Part shown: positions 11,997 to 20,306 of the stretch, one piece after another | Layout: each line of letters begins with the position of its first letter | How positions within the stretch are numbered: position 1 is the stretch's first letter | Assembly: GCF_000471645.3 (NCBI RefSeq) | Contig: NZ_AWGA01000007.1 | Span: 1 to 38,219 of the forward strand | DNA from: Candidatus Schmidhempelia bombi str. Bimp | Lineage (GTDB): Bacteria; Pseudomonadota; Gammaproteobacteria; Enterobacterales; Orbaceae | Length of the DNA: 38,219 bases | Direction: 5' to 3' | Notes under the pieces: generated by a model | What the model was told of the DNA's origin: nothing | What the model saw: the letters and a program-made list of their open reading frames with translations, nothing else | The model's database searches: none | Position numbers and translations under genes: made by a program

Positions 11997-12425
11997 TTAT
12001 TCCTCCACTTCCAAGCCCATTGAACGTGCAGTACCTTCAATAGAACGCATCATTGATTCAATGGTCGCACCATTCATATCGGCTGCTTTCGTTTCAGCAA
12101 TTTCACGAATTTGTGCTGAAGTTACTTTACCCACTTTCTTCTTATTAGGTTCACCAGAACCTGATTTGATTTTCGCTGCTTTTTTCAATAATACAGCGGC
12201 AGGTGGAGTTTTGATTTCAAAAGTGAATGAACGGTCCGCATAAACAGTAATAACTACTGGAGTAGGAAGACCTTTTTCTAGGCTTTCTGTACGCGCATTG
12301 AATGCTTTACAGAATTCCATGATATTAACACCATGTTGACCTAACGCAGGACCAACCGGTGGACTTGGATTTGCCGCACCAGCTGCAACTTGCAATTTAA
12401 TGTAAGCTGTGACTTTTTTTGCCAT
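11997..12425 (-). CDS. rplK: 50S ribosomal protein L11
   Basis: L11 binds the GTPase-associated region of 23S rRNA and is needed for RelA activation during the stringent response. The protein has 142 aa, the family length. The N-terminal domain ([37 protein letters not shown]) has the proline-rich loop that contacts thiopeptide antibiotics, and the C-terminal RNA-binding domain ends [11 protein letters not shown]. It starts behind AAGGAA and is the first gene of the operon here. In most gammaproteobacteria secE-nusG lie just upstream; here they are absent and a promoter is visible instead. Confidence 0.99.
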   Translation of the reverse strand: MAKKVTAYIKLQVAAGAANPSPPVGPALGQHGVNIMEFCKAFNARTESLEKGLPTPVVITVYADRSFTFEIKTPPAAVLLKKAAKIKSGSGEPNKKKVGKVTSAQIREIAETKAADMNGATIESMMRSIEGTARSMGLEVEE

Positions 12426-12505
12426 TTGTCGTTTTCCTTATCTTGGGTACTATCGCCTCTGTTAAACCGATAACATACAGCTCCCCTAAGTTAATTGAGG
12501 GCAAA

Positions 12506-12534
12506 ATTATGCTATAAAACTAATCAAATTGCAA
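12506..12534 (-). promoter_or_regulatory. Predicted sigma-70 promoter for rplK
   Basis: On the minus strand TTGCAA (12529-12534) and CATAAT (12506-12511) are separated by 17 bp, giving a transcript start near 12499 and a 5' leader of about 75 nt before rplK. An overlapping TTGAGC/TATAGC pair with 18-bp spacing is an alternative reading. Its presence fits rplK being the first gene of the operon here. Confidence 0.55.
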
Positions 12535-12625
12535 GCTCAAGTTATCAATTAAATAACATTCATCTGTTATGCCATTTGATTTAACATTATCAAAAAAATT
12601 TTATTCATTATTAAATAATATTTTT

Positions 12626-12991
12626 CTATAGGTATAGATTATTTCCCAAAATAATAGTAATAAATAAAATAATATAGAAAATAATGATAGTTGCTAAATA
12701 GATCAATGTATATAACCAATAGGCGGCAAGATTGATTAATGCTTCTTTTATATTGCATATATCGTTGGTTTGAACTAATTGTTTAAAACTTCTACCCGAT
12801 AAAAATAATTTCCAACCAGCAATAATCATAGGGATACCAAAAATAGCACTAATTATTCCTAGACATATAAAAACCCCACCGATGATACCGAAGACACCAA
12901 ATACTTTTTGCACGGTACCAATAAACGACATTTTCTGAATTAATTGTTTATCTAAAACTAAATTATTTAAGTTATCTGTTATTTGTTGCAT
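12626..12991 (-). CDS. Small integral membrane protein, function unknown
   Basis: The protein has 121 aa and I do not recognise it with certainty. A short polar N-terminus is followed by a hydrophobic stretch with glycines at about residues 30-65 (FGVFGIIGGVFICLGIISAIFGIPMIIAGWKLFLSG), a polar middle (FKQLVQTNDICNIKEAL), and a second hydrophobic segment at about 90-117. This glycine-rich membrane pair resembles small DUF5362-type proteins, but that is a guess. AAGGAA lies upstream of the start with a rather long spacing. It occupies the place where secE-nusG would stand in E. coli, 200 bp upstream of rplK on the same strand, with a separate promoter between. No functional link to ribosome genes is implied. 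Confidence 0.6.
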   Translation of the reverse strand: MQQITDNLNNLVLDKQLIQKMSFIGTVQKVFGVFGIIGGVFICLGIISAIFGIPMIIAGWKLFLSGRSFKQLVQTNDICNIKEALINLAAYWLYTLIYLATIIIFYIILFITIILGNNLYL

Positions 12992-13495
12992 AATCGTTAT
13001 TATTTCCTTGAATGATTAAATATTTGTAGCAAAAACTATCATACTACTGGTCTCTAAAAATAAAAAATTATTTGTTCAAAAAACAATCTAACCTTAAAAA
13101 CCGTTGTAAAATAGTAATAACTGGCTTAAATAAACGTATAGAATTAACCTAAAGATACCCAATCTTATAAATAGTCTCTTTTCCTAAAATCGGACTTTAT
13201 CACGCCCAGACGTTTTTACTATTAAGTAACGTGGAAGCAAACATTGATAAATTATTATGAATAAACCAACAATACAAATAATCATTATGCTTTATATAAT
13301 CGACTGATTTTTTAAATGACACAGAAAAAATAAGCTAATGAAGCTCAATAACAGCTGTTGTTTATTTACTAAATAACGATTTACGGGTTAATGCTAAATA
13401 TTAACCCGTTAAATTTAATCTATATATGATATGGAATTAACAAGACCATTTTTAGAATAAGTCACTTATCCCAAGAATATATTTTTAATCTAAAT
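12992..13495. other. Intergenic region downstream of ubiD
   Basis: This 504-bp AT-rich stretch between two minus-strand genes has no open frame worth calling. It contains the hairpin at 13383-13409 described separately. The part next to the membrane-protein gene presumably holds that gene's promoter, but I could not define one. Confidence 0.5.
13383..13409 (-). terminator. Hairpin after ubiD, possible terminator
   Basis: ACGGGTTAAT (13383-13392) and ATTAACCCGT (13400-13409) form a perfect 10-bp stem with a 7-nt loop, about 86 bp after the ubiD stop. The run of Us that follows on the minus strand is poor, so termination is plausible but unproven. Confidence 0.45.
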
Positions 13496-14959
13496 TTAAA
13501 TACCTAATTTAGACCAAATCTCATCAATATGTGCTACAACTTTAGGATCTTTTTCTATAATAGTTCCCCACTCTCTAGTGGTTTCCCCTTGCCATTTGTT
13601 GGTCGCATCTAAACCCATTTTTGAGCCTAAACCAGCTATAGGTGAAGCAAAATCCAAATAATCAATCGGCGTATTGTCAATAAAGGTTGTATCTCTACGC
13701 GGATCCATTCTTGTTGAGATCGCCCACATCACATCTTTCCAATCACGCGCGTTGATATCATCATCACATATAATCACAAATTTCGTATACATAAATTGGC
13801 GTAAATAAGACCAAACCCCCATCATCACTCGTTTAGCATGCCCAGGATACTGTTTTTTTATGGTCACAATGGCGATACGGTAAGAACAGCCTTCCGGTGG
13901 TAAATAAAAATCGACGATTTCTGGAAATTGTTTCTGCAAAATAGGAATGAACACTTCATTTAATGCTAGTCCCAATATAGAAGGCTCATCAGGTGGTCTA
14001 CCAGTATAAGTCGAATGATAAATGGCGTCTTGGCGCTGAGTAATATGGGTAATAGTCATTACATGAAATTGTTCTACTTCATTATAATAACCAGTATGAT
14101 CGCCATAAGGACCTTCTTTCGCCATTTCTGTTGGATCAATGTATCCTTCTAATACAATTTCGGCACTAGCTGGCACGTCTAATTCACAAGAAAGCGCTTG
14201 TACTACTTCCGTTCTTTTGCCTCGTAATAATCCAGCAAAAGCGTATTCAGATAAAGTATCAGGTACTGGCGTTACTGCGCCTAAAATTGTCGCAGGATCT
14301 GCGCCTAAAGCCACAACCACAGGAAAACGTTCACCCGGATGAGCATGTTGCCACTCTTGAAAATCAAGGGCCCCACCACGATGGGATAACCAACGCATAA
14401 TAAGTTTGTTCCTTGCTAATTTTTGTAGGCGATAGACCCCTAGATTTTGCCGTTCTTTATTTGGTCCTTTAGTAATTGTTAAACCCCAAGTAACTAGCGG
14501 TGCAACATCACCTGACCAACAATGCATAATGGGTATTTGATCTAAATCGACCTCTTCATCAACAAAACAACGGGCTTGACAAGGTGCTGAGGTACGCTTT
14601 TTTACTGGCATATTCAAGACTTGCTTATATTTTGGTAATACACCTAAAAATTGTCTTACCCCTTTTGGTGGTTCAGGCTCACGCAGAAATGCCAATAAAT
14701 GTCCAATATCACGCAAAGCAGATATATCTTGTTGCCCCATAGCCAAAGCAACACGCCGCGTCGTACCAAATAAATTACATAGCACAGGCATTTGATAACC
14801 GATAGGATTCATAAATAGTAATGCTGGACCTTCTTTACGTAGTACACGATCAGCAATTTCCGTCATTTCTAAATACGGATCAACGGGGTAAGTAATACGT
14901 TTTAGTTCACCGATGGATTCAAGATAATCGATAAAATCCCTTAAATCTGCATATTTCAT
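13496..14959 (-). CDS. ubiD: 4-hydroxy-3-polyprenylbenzoate decarboxylase UbiD
   Basis: UbiD decarboxylates 3-octaprenyl-4-hydroxybenzoate in ubiquinone synthesis, using prenylated FMN made by UbiX. The protein has 487 aa against roughly 497 in E. coli. It shows the family N-terminus ([22 protein letters not shown]), the cofactor and metal-binding middle (NLGVYRLQ through [13 protein letters not shown]), and the acidic [11 protein letters not shown] motif near residue 270, which carries catalytic-region acidic residues. The C-terminal part with [11 protein letters not shown] is intact. It stands alone on the minus strand, divergent from kdsD, with no ubiX beside it. Retention of ubiD suggests a ubiquinone-dependent respiratory chain. 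Confidence 0.96.
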   Translation of the reverse strand: MKYADLRDFIDYLESIGELKRITYPVDPYLEMTEIADRVLRKEGPALLFMNPIGYQMPVLCNLFGTTRRVALAMGQQDISALRDIGHLLAFLREPEPPKGVRQFLGVLPKYKQVLNMPVKKRTSAPCQARCFVDEEVDLDQIPIMHCWSGDVAPLVTWGLTITKGPNKERQNLGVYRLQKLARNKLIMRWLSHRGGALDFQEWQHAHPGERFPVVVALGADPATILGAVTPVPDTLSEYAFAGLLRGKRTEVVQALSCELDVPASAEIVLEGYIDPTEMAKEGPYGDHTGYYNEVEQFHVMTITHITQRQDAIYHSTYTGRPPDEPSILGLALNEVFIPILQKQFPEIVDFYLPPEGCSYRIAIVTIKKQYPGHAKRVMMGVWSYLRQFMYTKFVIICDDDINARDWKDVMWAISTRMDPRRDTTFIDNTPIDYLDFASPIAGLGSKMGLDATNKWQGETTREWGTIIEKDPKVVAHIDEIWSKLGI

Positions 14960-15121
14960 TGTTTAATGTATCCTATTTTACGATATAGCTCAGTATACAC
15001 TGATTTCAATGGTAAGATAAACGCAGAGAATTGCTAGACTAAATAAGTGATATTTATCTAAAAACAGAAATATTATCCCTATGATTGCGCATCACTCCAA
15101 ATTAGGGGATAAATTTTAACT

Positions 15122-15166
15122 AATAAAATCAATTGGTTACATTTTTTACCCTTAATTGATTTTATT
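15122..15166. repeat. 13-bp perfect inverted repeat upstream of kdsD
   Basis: AATAAAATCAATT (15122-15134) is repeated inverted at 15154-15166 around a 19-nt spacer, and a run of eight Ts follows on the plus strand. The left arm also contains a perfect IHF consensus (15127-15139), while the right arm overlaps the likely kdsD -35 box. It could be an operator, an IHF site or a weak attenuator in the divergent ubiD-kdsD region. Confidence 0.6.
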
Positions 15167-15183
15167 GTTTTTTTTGTTAAAAT
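15156..15183 (+). promoter_or_regulatory. Candidate promoter for kdsD
   Basis: TTGATT (15156-15161) and TAAAAT (15178-15183) are separated by 16 bp, about 80 bp before the kdsD ATG. The -35 element lies in the right arm of the inverted repeat. Confidence 0.4.
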
Positions 15184-15263
15184 AGGTCGCCTTGAATTTA
15201 TGATATATTCACTTGATCTTCATAGTCTATGACGTAAGCATAATTAGTAATATTGAGATAATC

Positions 15264-16253
15264 ATGGCAAATAAGATATTTCCAATCGATAATGACCAGT
15301 TACTACAATATGGTAAAGAATTATTAGCATTGGAACTTTATGAGGCAACTAAATTACCAGACCGACTGGGAGAAGATTTTATTACTGCCTGTCGCCTTAT
15401 TTTAGCTACCAAAGGTAAAGTCGTGGTATCTGGTATTGGTAAATCTGGACATATTGGTAGAAAGATTGCTGCCTCCTTAGCTAGCACTGGAACGCCATCA
15501 TTTTTTATGCACCCATCAGAAGCACTACATGGTGATTTAGGTATGGTTGAAAAAAATGACGTAGCACTGCTTATCTCTTATTCGGGTCGAGCTAAAGAAT
15601 TTAATCTTATTTTACCTTTATTAGCGGCAATGGAAGTGCCTATTATAGCTATCACGGGTAATAAAAATTCACCATTAGCGCATGCTGCTCAAGCCGTACT
15701 TGATATTAGTATAGAAAAAGAAGCGTGCCCCATGGGGCTGGCTCCAACCAGTAGTTCAACCAATACCTTATTAATGGGCGATGCGTTAGCGATTACCTTA
15801 ATGCGGGCAAAACAGTTTGATGAACACGATTTTGCCCGTTCGCACCCAGCTGGTAGCCTTGGTGCAAAATTACTGATTCAAGTAAAAGATGTCATGCGCA
15901 CTGGTGACCAAATTCCACGTATTTCACCAAAGGCAACTGTCTTTGATGCTATGCTAGAATTAAGCCGCACCGGTCTTGGTTTAGTCATGATTTGCGATGA
16001 TAAAAATCATATCTTAGGCGTCTTTACTGATGGTGATTTACGTCGTTTATTGCTAAAAAATGGCACGTTACAAGATGCGATTACCCAAGTGATGATCTCA
16101 CCAGGATACCGATTACCAGAAGATTGGAAAGCGGTTGAAGCCCTTAAAAATTTACATGATCATAATATTAGTGCAGCCCCCGTCGTTAATCATCACGACG
16201 AATTGATCGGAGCGCTAAATATCTATGATTTACACCAATCAGGTATTGGTTAG
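15264..16253 (+). CDS. kdsD: D-arabinose 5-phosphate isomerase
   Basis: The enzyme converts ribulose 5-phosphate to arabinose 5-phosphate, the first step to Kdo for the inner core of lipopolysaccharide. The ATG at 15264 gives 329 aa, the usual length; a TTG further upstream would add 17 residues unlike any family member. The N-terminal SIS sugar-isomerase domain shows VVVSGIGKSGHIGRKIAASLASTGTPSFF and LLISYSGRAKEF. Two CBS domains follow, at about residues 205-265 and 270-329. In E. coli kdsD sits with kdsC and lptCAB; here it is isolated between ubiD (divergent) and aroK. A GutQ-type paralogue cannot be excluded from sequence alone, but the essential role fits a single core copy. Confidence 0.93.
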   Translation: MANKIFPIDNDQLLQYGKELLALELYEATKLPDRLGEDFITACRLILATKGKVVVSGIGKSGHIGRKIAASLASTGTPSFFMHPSEALHGDLGMVEKNDVALLISYSGRAKEFNLILPLLAAMEVPIIAITGNKNSPLAHAAQAVLDISIEKEACPMGLAPTSSSTNTLLMGDALAITLMRAKQFDEHDFARSHPAGSLGAKLLIQVKDVMRTGDQIPRISPKATVFDAMLELSRTGLGLVMICDDKNHILGVFTDGDLRRLLLKNGTLQDAITQVMISPGYRLPEDWKAVEALKNLHDHNISAAPVVNHHDELIGALNIYDLHQSGIG

Positions 16254-16556
16254 TTGTTAATGCATTGACTAATAACGTAAAAACACCTAAAACGTAAAAC
16301 CAATGATATTACAACAAAAGTATATAAAAAGAGAAATTAGCATCATCAGAATGGGAATAGTAACAACGATTTGCAATAATATTTCAATAATGCGCGTTTT
16401 AATTCAGCAATTTGGTATTTCTTACTTGCCAAATAGCCGCAACTATTGAGATAATTATTGACTTAAATTTTGTTCTTTTCCGATGGGGACTAAAAATAAC
16501 AGGCTTATAGAATTCTATAAGAGAAATACATTAACCAACAAAATGACGATACCACA
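16254..16556. other. Intergenic region before aroK
   Basis: These 303 bp hold no coding frame of note. There is a perfect 18-bp palindrome at 16504-16521 close to aroK. A TTGACT at 16458-16463 may be a -35 box, but no good -10 lies at the expected distance. Confidence 0.5.
16504..16521. repeat. 18-bp perfect palindrome before aroK
   Basis: CTTATAGAATTCTATAAG reads the same on both strands and lies 35 bp before the aroK start. It could be an operator for a dimeric regulator, or a short hairpin in the aroK leader. Confidence 0.5.
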
Positions 16557-17078
16557 ATGGCAGAGAAACGAAATATTTTTCTTATTGGCCCGATGGGGGC
16601 AGGTAAAAGTACTATTGGTAAGCAAATTGCACAACAATTAGCGATGGAATTTTTTGATTCTGACCAAGAAATTGAAAAAAGAACTGGTGCTGATATTGCA
16701 TGGATATTTGATTTAGAAGGCGAAGAAGGTTTTCGTATTCGCGAAGAAAAAGTCATCAATGAGCTAACCGAAAAACAAGGGGTTGTTTTGGCCACGGGTG
16801 GTGGTTCAGTGCTATCTAAAGACACCAGAAATAAATTATCTGCAAGGGGAATTGTTGTTTATCTTGAAACGACAATTGAAAAGCAGATGGCGCGGACTCA
16901 GAAAGATAAACGACGCCCATTATTACAAGGTGGCAATGCGCCACGTGAACGTTACGAAGAAATGGCAAAACAACGAAATCCATTATATGAAGAAATAGCC
17001 GATATAATAATTAAAACTGATGAGCAAAGTGCTAAAAGTATGGCTAATTATATTATTGAACAAATAGATCAAATCTAG
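16557..17078 (+). CDS. aroK: Shikimate kinase I
   Basis: AroK phosphorylates shikimate at the 3-hydroxyl using ATP, in the pathway to chorismate. The protein has 173 aa and is nearly identical in layout to E. coli AroK. The Walker A motif GPMGAGKST is at residues 11-19, followed by the shikimate-binding [11 protein letters not shown], the ATGGGS substrate loop and the RRPLL lid region. No strong ribosome binding site precedes the ATG. In enterobacteria aroB follows directly; here the next gene is damX, 74 bp on, although the rest of the aroK-damX-dam-rpe-gph-trpS order is kept. Dehydroquinate synthase must be encoded elsewhere if the pathway works. Confidence 0.98.
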   Translation: MAEKRNIFLIGPMGAGKSTIGKQIAQQLAMEFFDSDQEIEKRTGADIAWIFDLEGEEGFRIREEKVINELTEKQGVVLATGGGSVLSKDTRNKLSARGIVVYLETTIEKQMARTQKDKRRPLLQGGNAPRERYEEMAKQRNPLYEEIADIIIKTDEQSAKSMANYIIEQIDQI

Positions 17079-17152
17079 GTTATCTTAAATATGTCAATAA
17101 TATTTTTTGATTCTTTTGCTTTGATCTTTAATGTATAAGGAGTATGTACGCT

Positions 17153-17941
17153 ATGAGCGATTTACATCCAGAAACAATGCAATCCCCAAAAGATAAGCTA
17201 TTATTTGCCAACGAAAGAAAAAAACGTTTAAGACTGACTAATCAATTTAATAGAACAACGATGATTCTAGTCTTGATTATCGCCGTTTTATTACTTTTAA
17301 TCAGTTTCTTACTTTTCCGTACCCCTGATACGGCAGATAGTAATGGCATGAATCGTCATCAAACTGGCAATCAATATCAAACAAATAGAATTGAAAGCAG
17401 ATATACAGGTCAGACAAATCAAAATAACTCAGAATTCACGACAGATCCAAGTTACTCTGATTTATCTGATTATGAGATGAATGGTCGTTCGCTCAACATT
17501 GATGGGCAAGAAATTTCTCGTACGCCGACAGAATCAGCGCGTGGACAAAGTGATAACAAGTCACAGCTAGTTATTCCAGGCGAAATTGTTGATGAATTTG
17601 ACAGCAGACAACGCAAAGAATTCATTAATAATCAAATGGATGCAAAATCCTACTTTAACGAATTGCCATTAGCGAATAATCTCGACACCAAGCATTATAC
17701 TATTCAGTTAATTGGTTCATCGTCACTACCTAGCATATTAGATTTTGCAAAGAAAAATCGTGTTACGAACTACCAAATCTATGAGACTCGTCGCTATGAC
17801 AAGATCTGGTTTGTGCTAATCAAAGGCAATTATCCGACTAAAGGGGATGCGCTAGAAGCACTTAATGCGCTTCCTGATGAGTTAAAAACCAATGGACCAT
17901 GGGTAAGAATGGGTGAAGCCATACTTAAAGATAAGTTATAG
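17153..17941 (+). CDS. damX: DamX-like cell-division protein with SPOR domain
   Basis: DamX is an inner-membrane protein drawn to the division septum by its SPOR domain, which binds glycan strands lacking stem peptides. The start at 17153 (MSDLHPETMQ, 262 aa) has AAGGAG 10 nt upstream; the ATG at 17144 lies too close to that site. A basic segment precedes one transmembrane helix at about residues 37-55 (MILVLIIAVLLLLISFLLF). A polar, Gln/Asn/Ser-rich periplasmic linker follows, then the SPOR domain from about residue 180 (KHYTIQLIGSSS through NGPWVRMGEAI). E. coli DamX has 428 aa, so this version is much shorter, mainly in the cytoplasmic and linker parts. Position before dam supports the name. 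Confidence 0.9.
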   Translation: MSDLHPETMQSPKDKLLFANERKKRLRLTNQFNRTTMILVLIIAVLLLLISFLLFRTPDTADSNGMNRHQTGNQYQTNRIESRYTGQTNQNNSEFTTDPSYSDLSDYEMNGRSLNIDGQEISRTPTESARGQSDNKSQLVIPGEIVDEFDSRQRKEFINNQMDAKSYFNELPLANNLDTKHYTIQLIGSSSLPSILDFAKKNRVTNYQIYETRRYDKIWFVLIKGNYPTKGDALEALNALPDELKTNGPWVRMGEAILKDKL

Positions 17942-17996
17942 GAGCTGATGTCTGATTCATGGTTAAGTTACACATATTACCACATTGGGGTGCCTT

Positions 17997-18809
17997 TTGA
18001 AAAAAAGCCGGGCTTTTCTAAAGTGGGCGGGAGGAAAATACACTTTAATTGAGAAAATACGTTATCATCTGCCAGAAGGGGAAACATTAATAGAGCCTTT
18101 TGTTGGCGCAGGGTCGGTGTTTCTAAACACCGACTATGAACGTTATATTTTGGCAGATATTAACCAAGATCTTATTTCATTATTTAAGACGATTAAACAC
18201 ACACCGCAAAAATTTATTAATGATGCTAAGCTGCTGTTTACCGCCAATAATAATCAAGAAAGTGCATTTTATCAATTTAGACAATTGTTCAATCAAAGTA
18301 AGGATCCTTATCAACGATCATTACTTTTTCTATACTTAAATCGCCACTGTTTTAATGGATTATGCCGCTATAATAATAGCGGTGAATTTAATGTCCCCTT
18401 TGGCAAATATCAAAAAATTTATTTTCCTGAAAAGGAGATTATTTTCTTTTCCGAAAAAGCAAAAAAAGCAAAATTTATTTGTGCCAATTATCACAAAGTA
18501 ATGAAACAGGCCAAAAAAGGGTCGGTAATTTACTGTGATCCCCCTTATGAGCCATTAACCTATAGTGCCAATTTCACGACGTACTATAAAAATGGTTTCA
18601 ATCAGCAGGACCAAAAAAGATTAGCGATATTAGCAGAAAAAATTGCTGCCAAATCAAGCATACCGGTACTTATTTCCAATCACGATACGGAAAATACCCG
18701 TGAATGGTATAAAAAAGCGAAAATCCATCATGTAGAGACACGACGCTCCATCAGTTGCTATGGACAAAGTAGAAAAAAAATCCAAGAGTTACTCGTGCTA
18801 TATCAATAA
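17997..18809 (+). CDS. dam: DNA adenine methylase (GATC)
   Basis: Dam methylates adenine in GATC and so marks the old strand for mismatch repair and times replication initiation. Starting at the TTG at 17997 gives 270 aa (MKKSRAFLKWAGGKYTL), aligning with the E. coli start MKKNRAFLKWAGGK. A second TTG at 17985 would add four residues. A stop at 17964 and the lack of any earlier ATG mean the start must be a non-ATG codon. Motifs are the S-adenosylmethionine-binding FLKWAGGK (residues 7-14) and VEPFVGAGS-like IEPFVGAGSVFLN, the catalytic DPPY near residue 180, and the C-terminal ISNHDTENTREWY and RRSIS. It lies 55 bp after damX and 44 bp before rpe. Confidence 0.97.
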   Translation: MKKSRAFLKWAGGKYTLIEKIRYHLPEGETLIEPFVGAGSVFLNTDYERYILADINQDLISLFKTIKHTPQKFINDAKLLFTANNNQESAFYQFRQLFNQSKDPYQRSLLFLYLNRHCFNGLCRYNNSGEFNVPFGKYQKIYFPEKEIIFFSEKAKKAKFICANYHKVMKQAKKGSVIYCDPPYEPLTYSANFTTYYKNGFNQQDQKRLAILAEKIAAKSSIPVLISNHDTENTREWYKKAKIHHVETRRSISCYGQSRKKIQELLVLYQ

Positions 18810-18853
18810 TCAAGGCATACTAAGATACTGAGTCATCAGATAGAGGTATACTC

Positions 18854-19528
18854 ATGAAAAATTATTTAATTGCTCCTTCGATTCTCTCTGCCGATTTTGC
18901 CCGACTGGGTGAAGAAACAGCTAAGGTACTTGCCGCGGGTGCTGATGTTATTCATTTTGATGTTATGGATAATCATTATGTACCAAATTTAACCATGGGT
19001 CCTATGTTCTGTCAGGCATTACGTGATTATGGCATTACCGCGCCTATTGATGTTCATCTAATGGTCTCCCCCGTTGATGATTTAATCCATGCGTTTGCCA
19101 AAGCTGGTGCGACACACATTTCCTTTCATCCCGATGCAACAACGCATGTTAATCGATCCATTCAATTAATTCATGATCAAGGTTGCACCGCGGGTATTGT
19201 TTTAAACCCAGCAACCCCTTTAAATCACCTCGATTACCTTATGGATGATATTGATTTGATTTTATTAATGAGTGTCAACCCCGGATTTGGAGGACAAGCA
19301 TTTATACCTAATACGCTAACCAAATTAAAACAAGTACATCAGTTAATTGATCAAAGTGGACGCGCTATCCGCTTAGAAGTTGACGGGGGCGTAAAAGTAA
19401 CTAATATTGCTGAAATTGCCAAAGCAGGGGCCGATATGTTTGTTGCTGGATCGGCTATTTTTGATGCCGCCGATTATCAACAAGTGATTCAGCAAATGCG
19501 CCATCAACTTAGCCAAATAACCGCATAA
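18854..19528 (+). CDS. rpe: Ribulose-phosphate 3-epimerase
   Basis: Rpe interconverts ribulose 5-phosphate and xylulose 5-phosphate in the pentose phosphate pathway, a zinc-dependent TIM-barrel enzyme. The protein has 224 aa. It begins [21 protein letters not shown] and shows the metal and catalytic motifs [17 protein letters not shown] (His and Asp ligands), [18 protein letters not shown] and the late EVDGGV. A GAGGTATACTC ribosome binding site precedes the ATG. It keeps its enterobacterial place between dam and gph, and its product also feeds the arabinose 5-phosphate route of kdsD nearby. Confidence 0.98.
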   Translation: MKNYLIAPSILSADFARLGEETAKVLAAGADVIHFDVMDNHYVPNLTMGPMFCQALRDYGITAPIDVHLMVSPVDDLIHAFAKAGATHISFHPDATTHVNRSIQLIHDQGCTAGIVLNPATPLNHLDYLMDDIDLILLMSVNPGFGGQAFIPNTLTKLKQVHQLIDQSGRAIRLEVDGGVKVTNIAEIAKAGADMFVAGSAIFDAADYQQVIQQMRHQLSQITA

Positions 19529-19554
19529 ATTTCACACCTGACAAGGAAGAATAT

Positions 19555-20256
19555 ATGAATTCACACGCTAAATCATTTGAGGATATTCAGGCGATCGCCT
19601 TTGATTTAGATGGTACGTTAGTCGATAGTGTACCAGGGCTAGCAAAAGCTATGCAACTCACCTTAGCAGATCTTGCTTTACCCACCGTCACCGATGAACA
19701 AATAAAAACGTGGGTGGGGAATGGTATTGATAAATTAATTGAACGGGCACTTAACGCAGTAAAAGCGCCTTTATCACTACAAGCAGAAGCGCAAACTCAT
19801 TTTCACCAACATTATCGTCAACATATTGATAGTGGTACACGGTTGTTTCCAGGTGTTAAACAAACACTACAAACATTAAAAGACAATGGTTATCCGATAG
19901 CATTAGTCACCAATAAAGCCGCCAAATTTTTACCTGACTTATTGGCATCGCTCGAAATTCAAGACTATTTTAATCTTGTTTTAGGCGAAGGTGACGTGAT
20001 CAAACTCAAACCCCATCCGGCTCCCCTTTACTTAGTTATGGCAACTTTTGGCATATATAGTGATCAACTGCTTTTTATTGGCGACTCGCGCAACGATATT
20101 CGCGCAGCGAAAAATGCCCAGTGCCCAACTATTGGCATGAGTTATGGTTATAATTATGGTGAACCAATTAGCTATACCCATCCCGATGTGATTTGTGATA
20201 AATTCACGGAGATTTTATCCTATTTATCCTTACCCAAACCGGCAGCAAAAAAATAA
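19555..20256 (+). CDS. gph: Phosphoglycolate phosphatase (HAD family)
   Basis: Gph removes phosphate from 2-phosphoglycolate, a product of repair of oxidative DNA breaks. It is a haloacid dehalogenase-type hydrolase of 233 aa, slightly shorter than E. coli Gph (about 252). Motif I is FDLDGTLVDS with the nucleophilic Asp at about residue 18. A helical cap follows (VGNGIDKLIERAL), then motif II LVTNKAAKF, motif III lysine in KLKPHP, and motif IV FIGDSRNDIRAAKNA. AAGGAA precedes the ATG. It is part of the run dam-rpe-gph-trpS with 26- and 50-bp gaps. Confidence 0.95.
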   Translation: MNSHAKSFEDIQAIAFDLDGTLVDSVPGLAKAMQLTLADLALPTVTDEQIKTWVGNGIDKLIERALNAVKAPLSLQAEAQTHFHQHYRQHIDSGTRLFPGVKQTLQTLKDNGYPIALVTNKAAKFLPDLLASLEIQDYFNLVLGEGDVIKLKPHPAPLYLVMATFGIYSDQLLFIGDSRNDIRAAKNAQCPTIGMSYGYNYGEPISYTHPDVICDKFTEILSYLSLPKPAAKK

Positions 20257-20306
20257 TTTAAAACAGTAATAACGACAACCAAACGAGATGAAATAAAGGT
20301 CTAATT

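Noticed and set aside
11993-12040. N-terminal extension of rplA by 16 codons
   Set aside because: The extension overlaps the end of rplK and has no counterpart in L1 proteins, and a good ribosome binding site precedes the shorter start at 11992.
15213-15263. TTG start giving a longer kdsD product
   Set aside because: The extra 17 residues are unlike the family, and the ATG at 15264 gives the expected length.
17144-17152. Earlier ATG of damX
   Set aside because: The AAGGAG site ends 1 nt before this ATG, which is too close; the ATG at 17153 has correct spacing.
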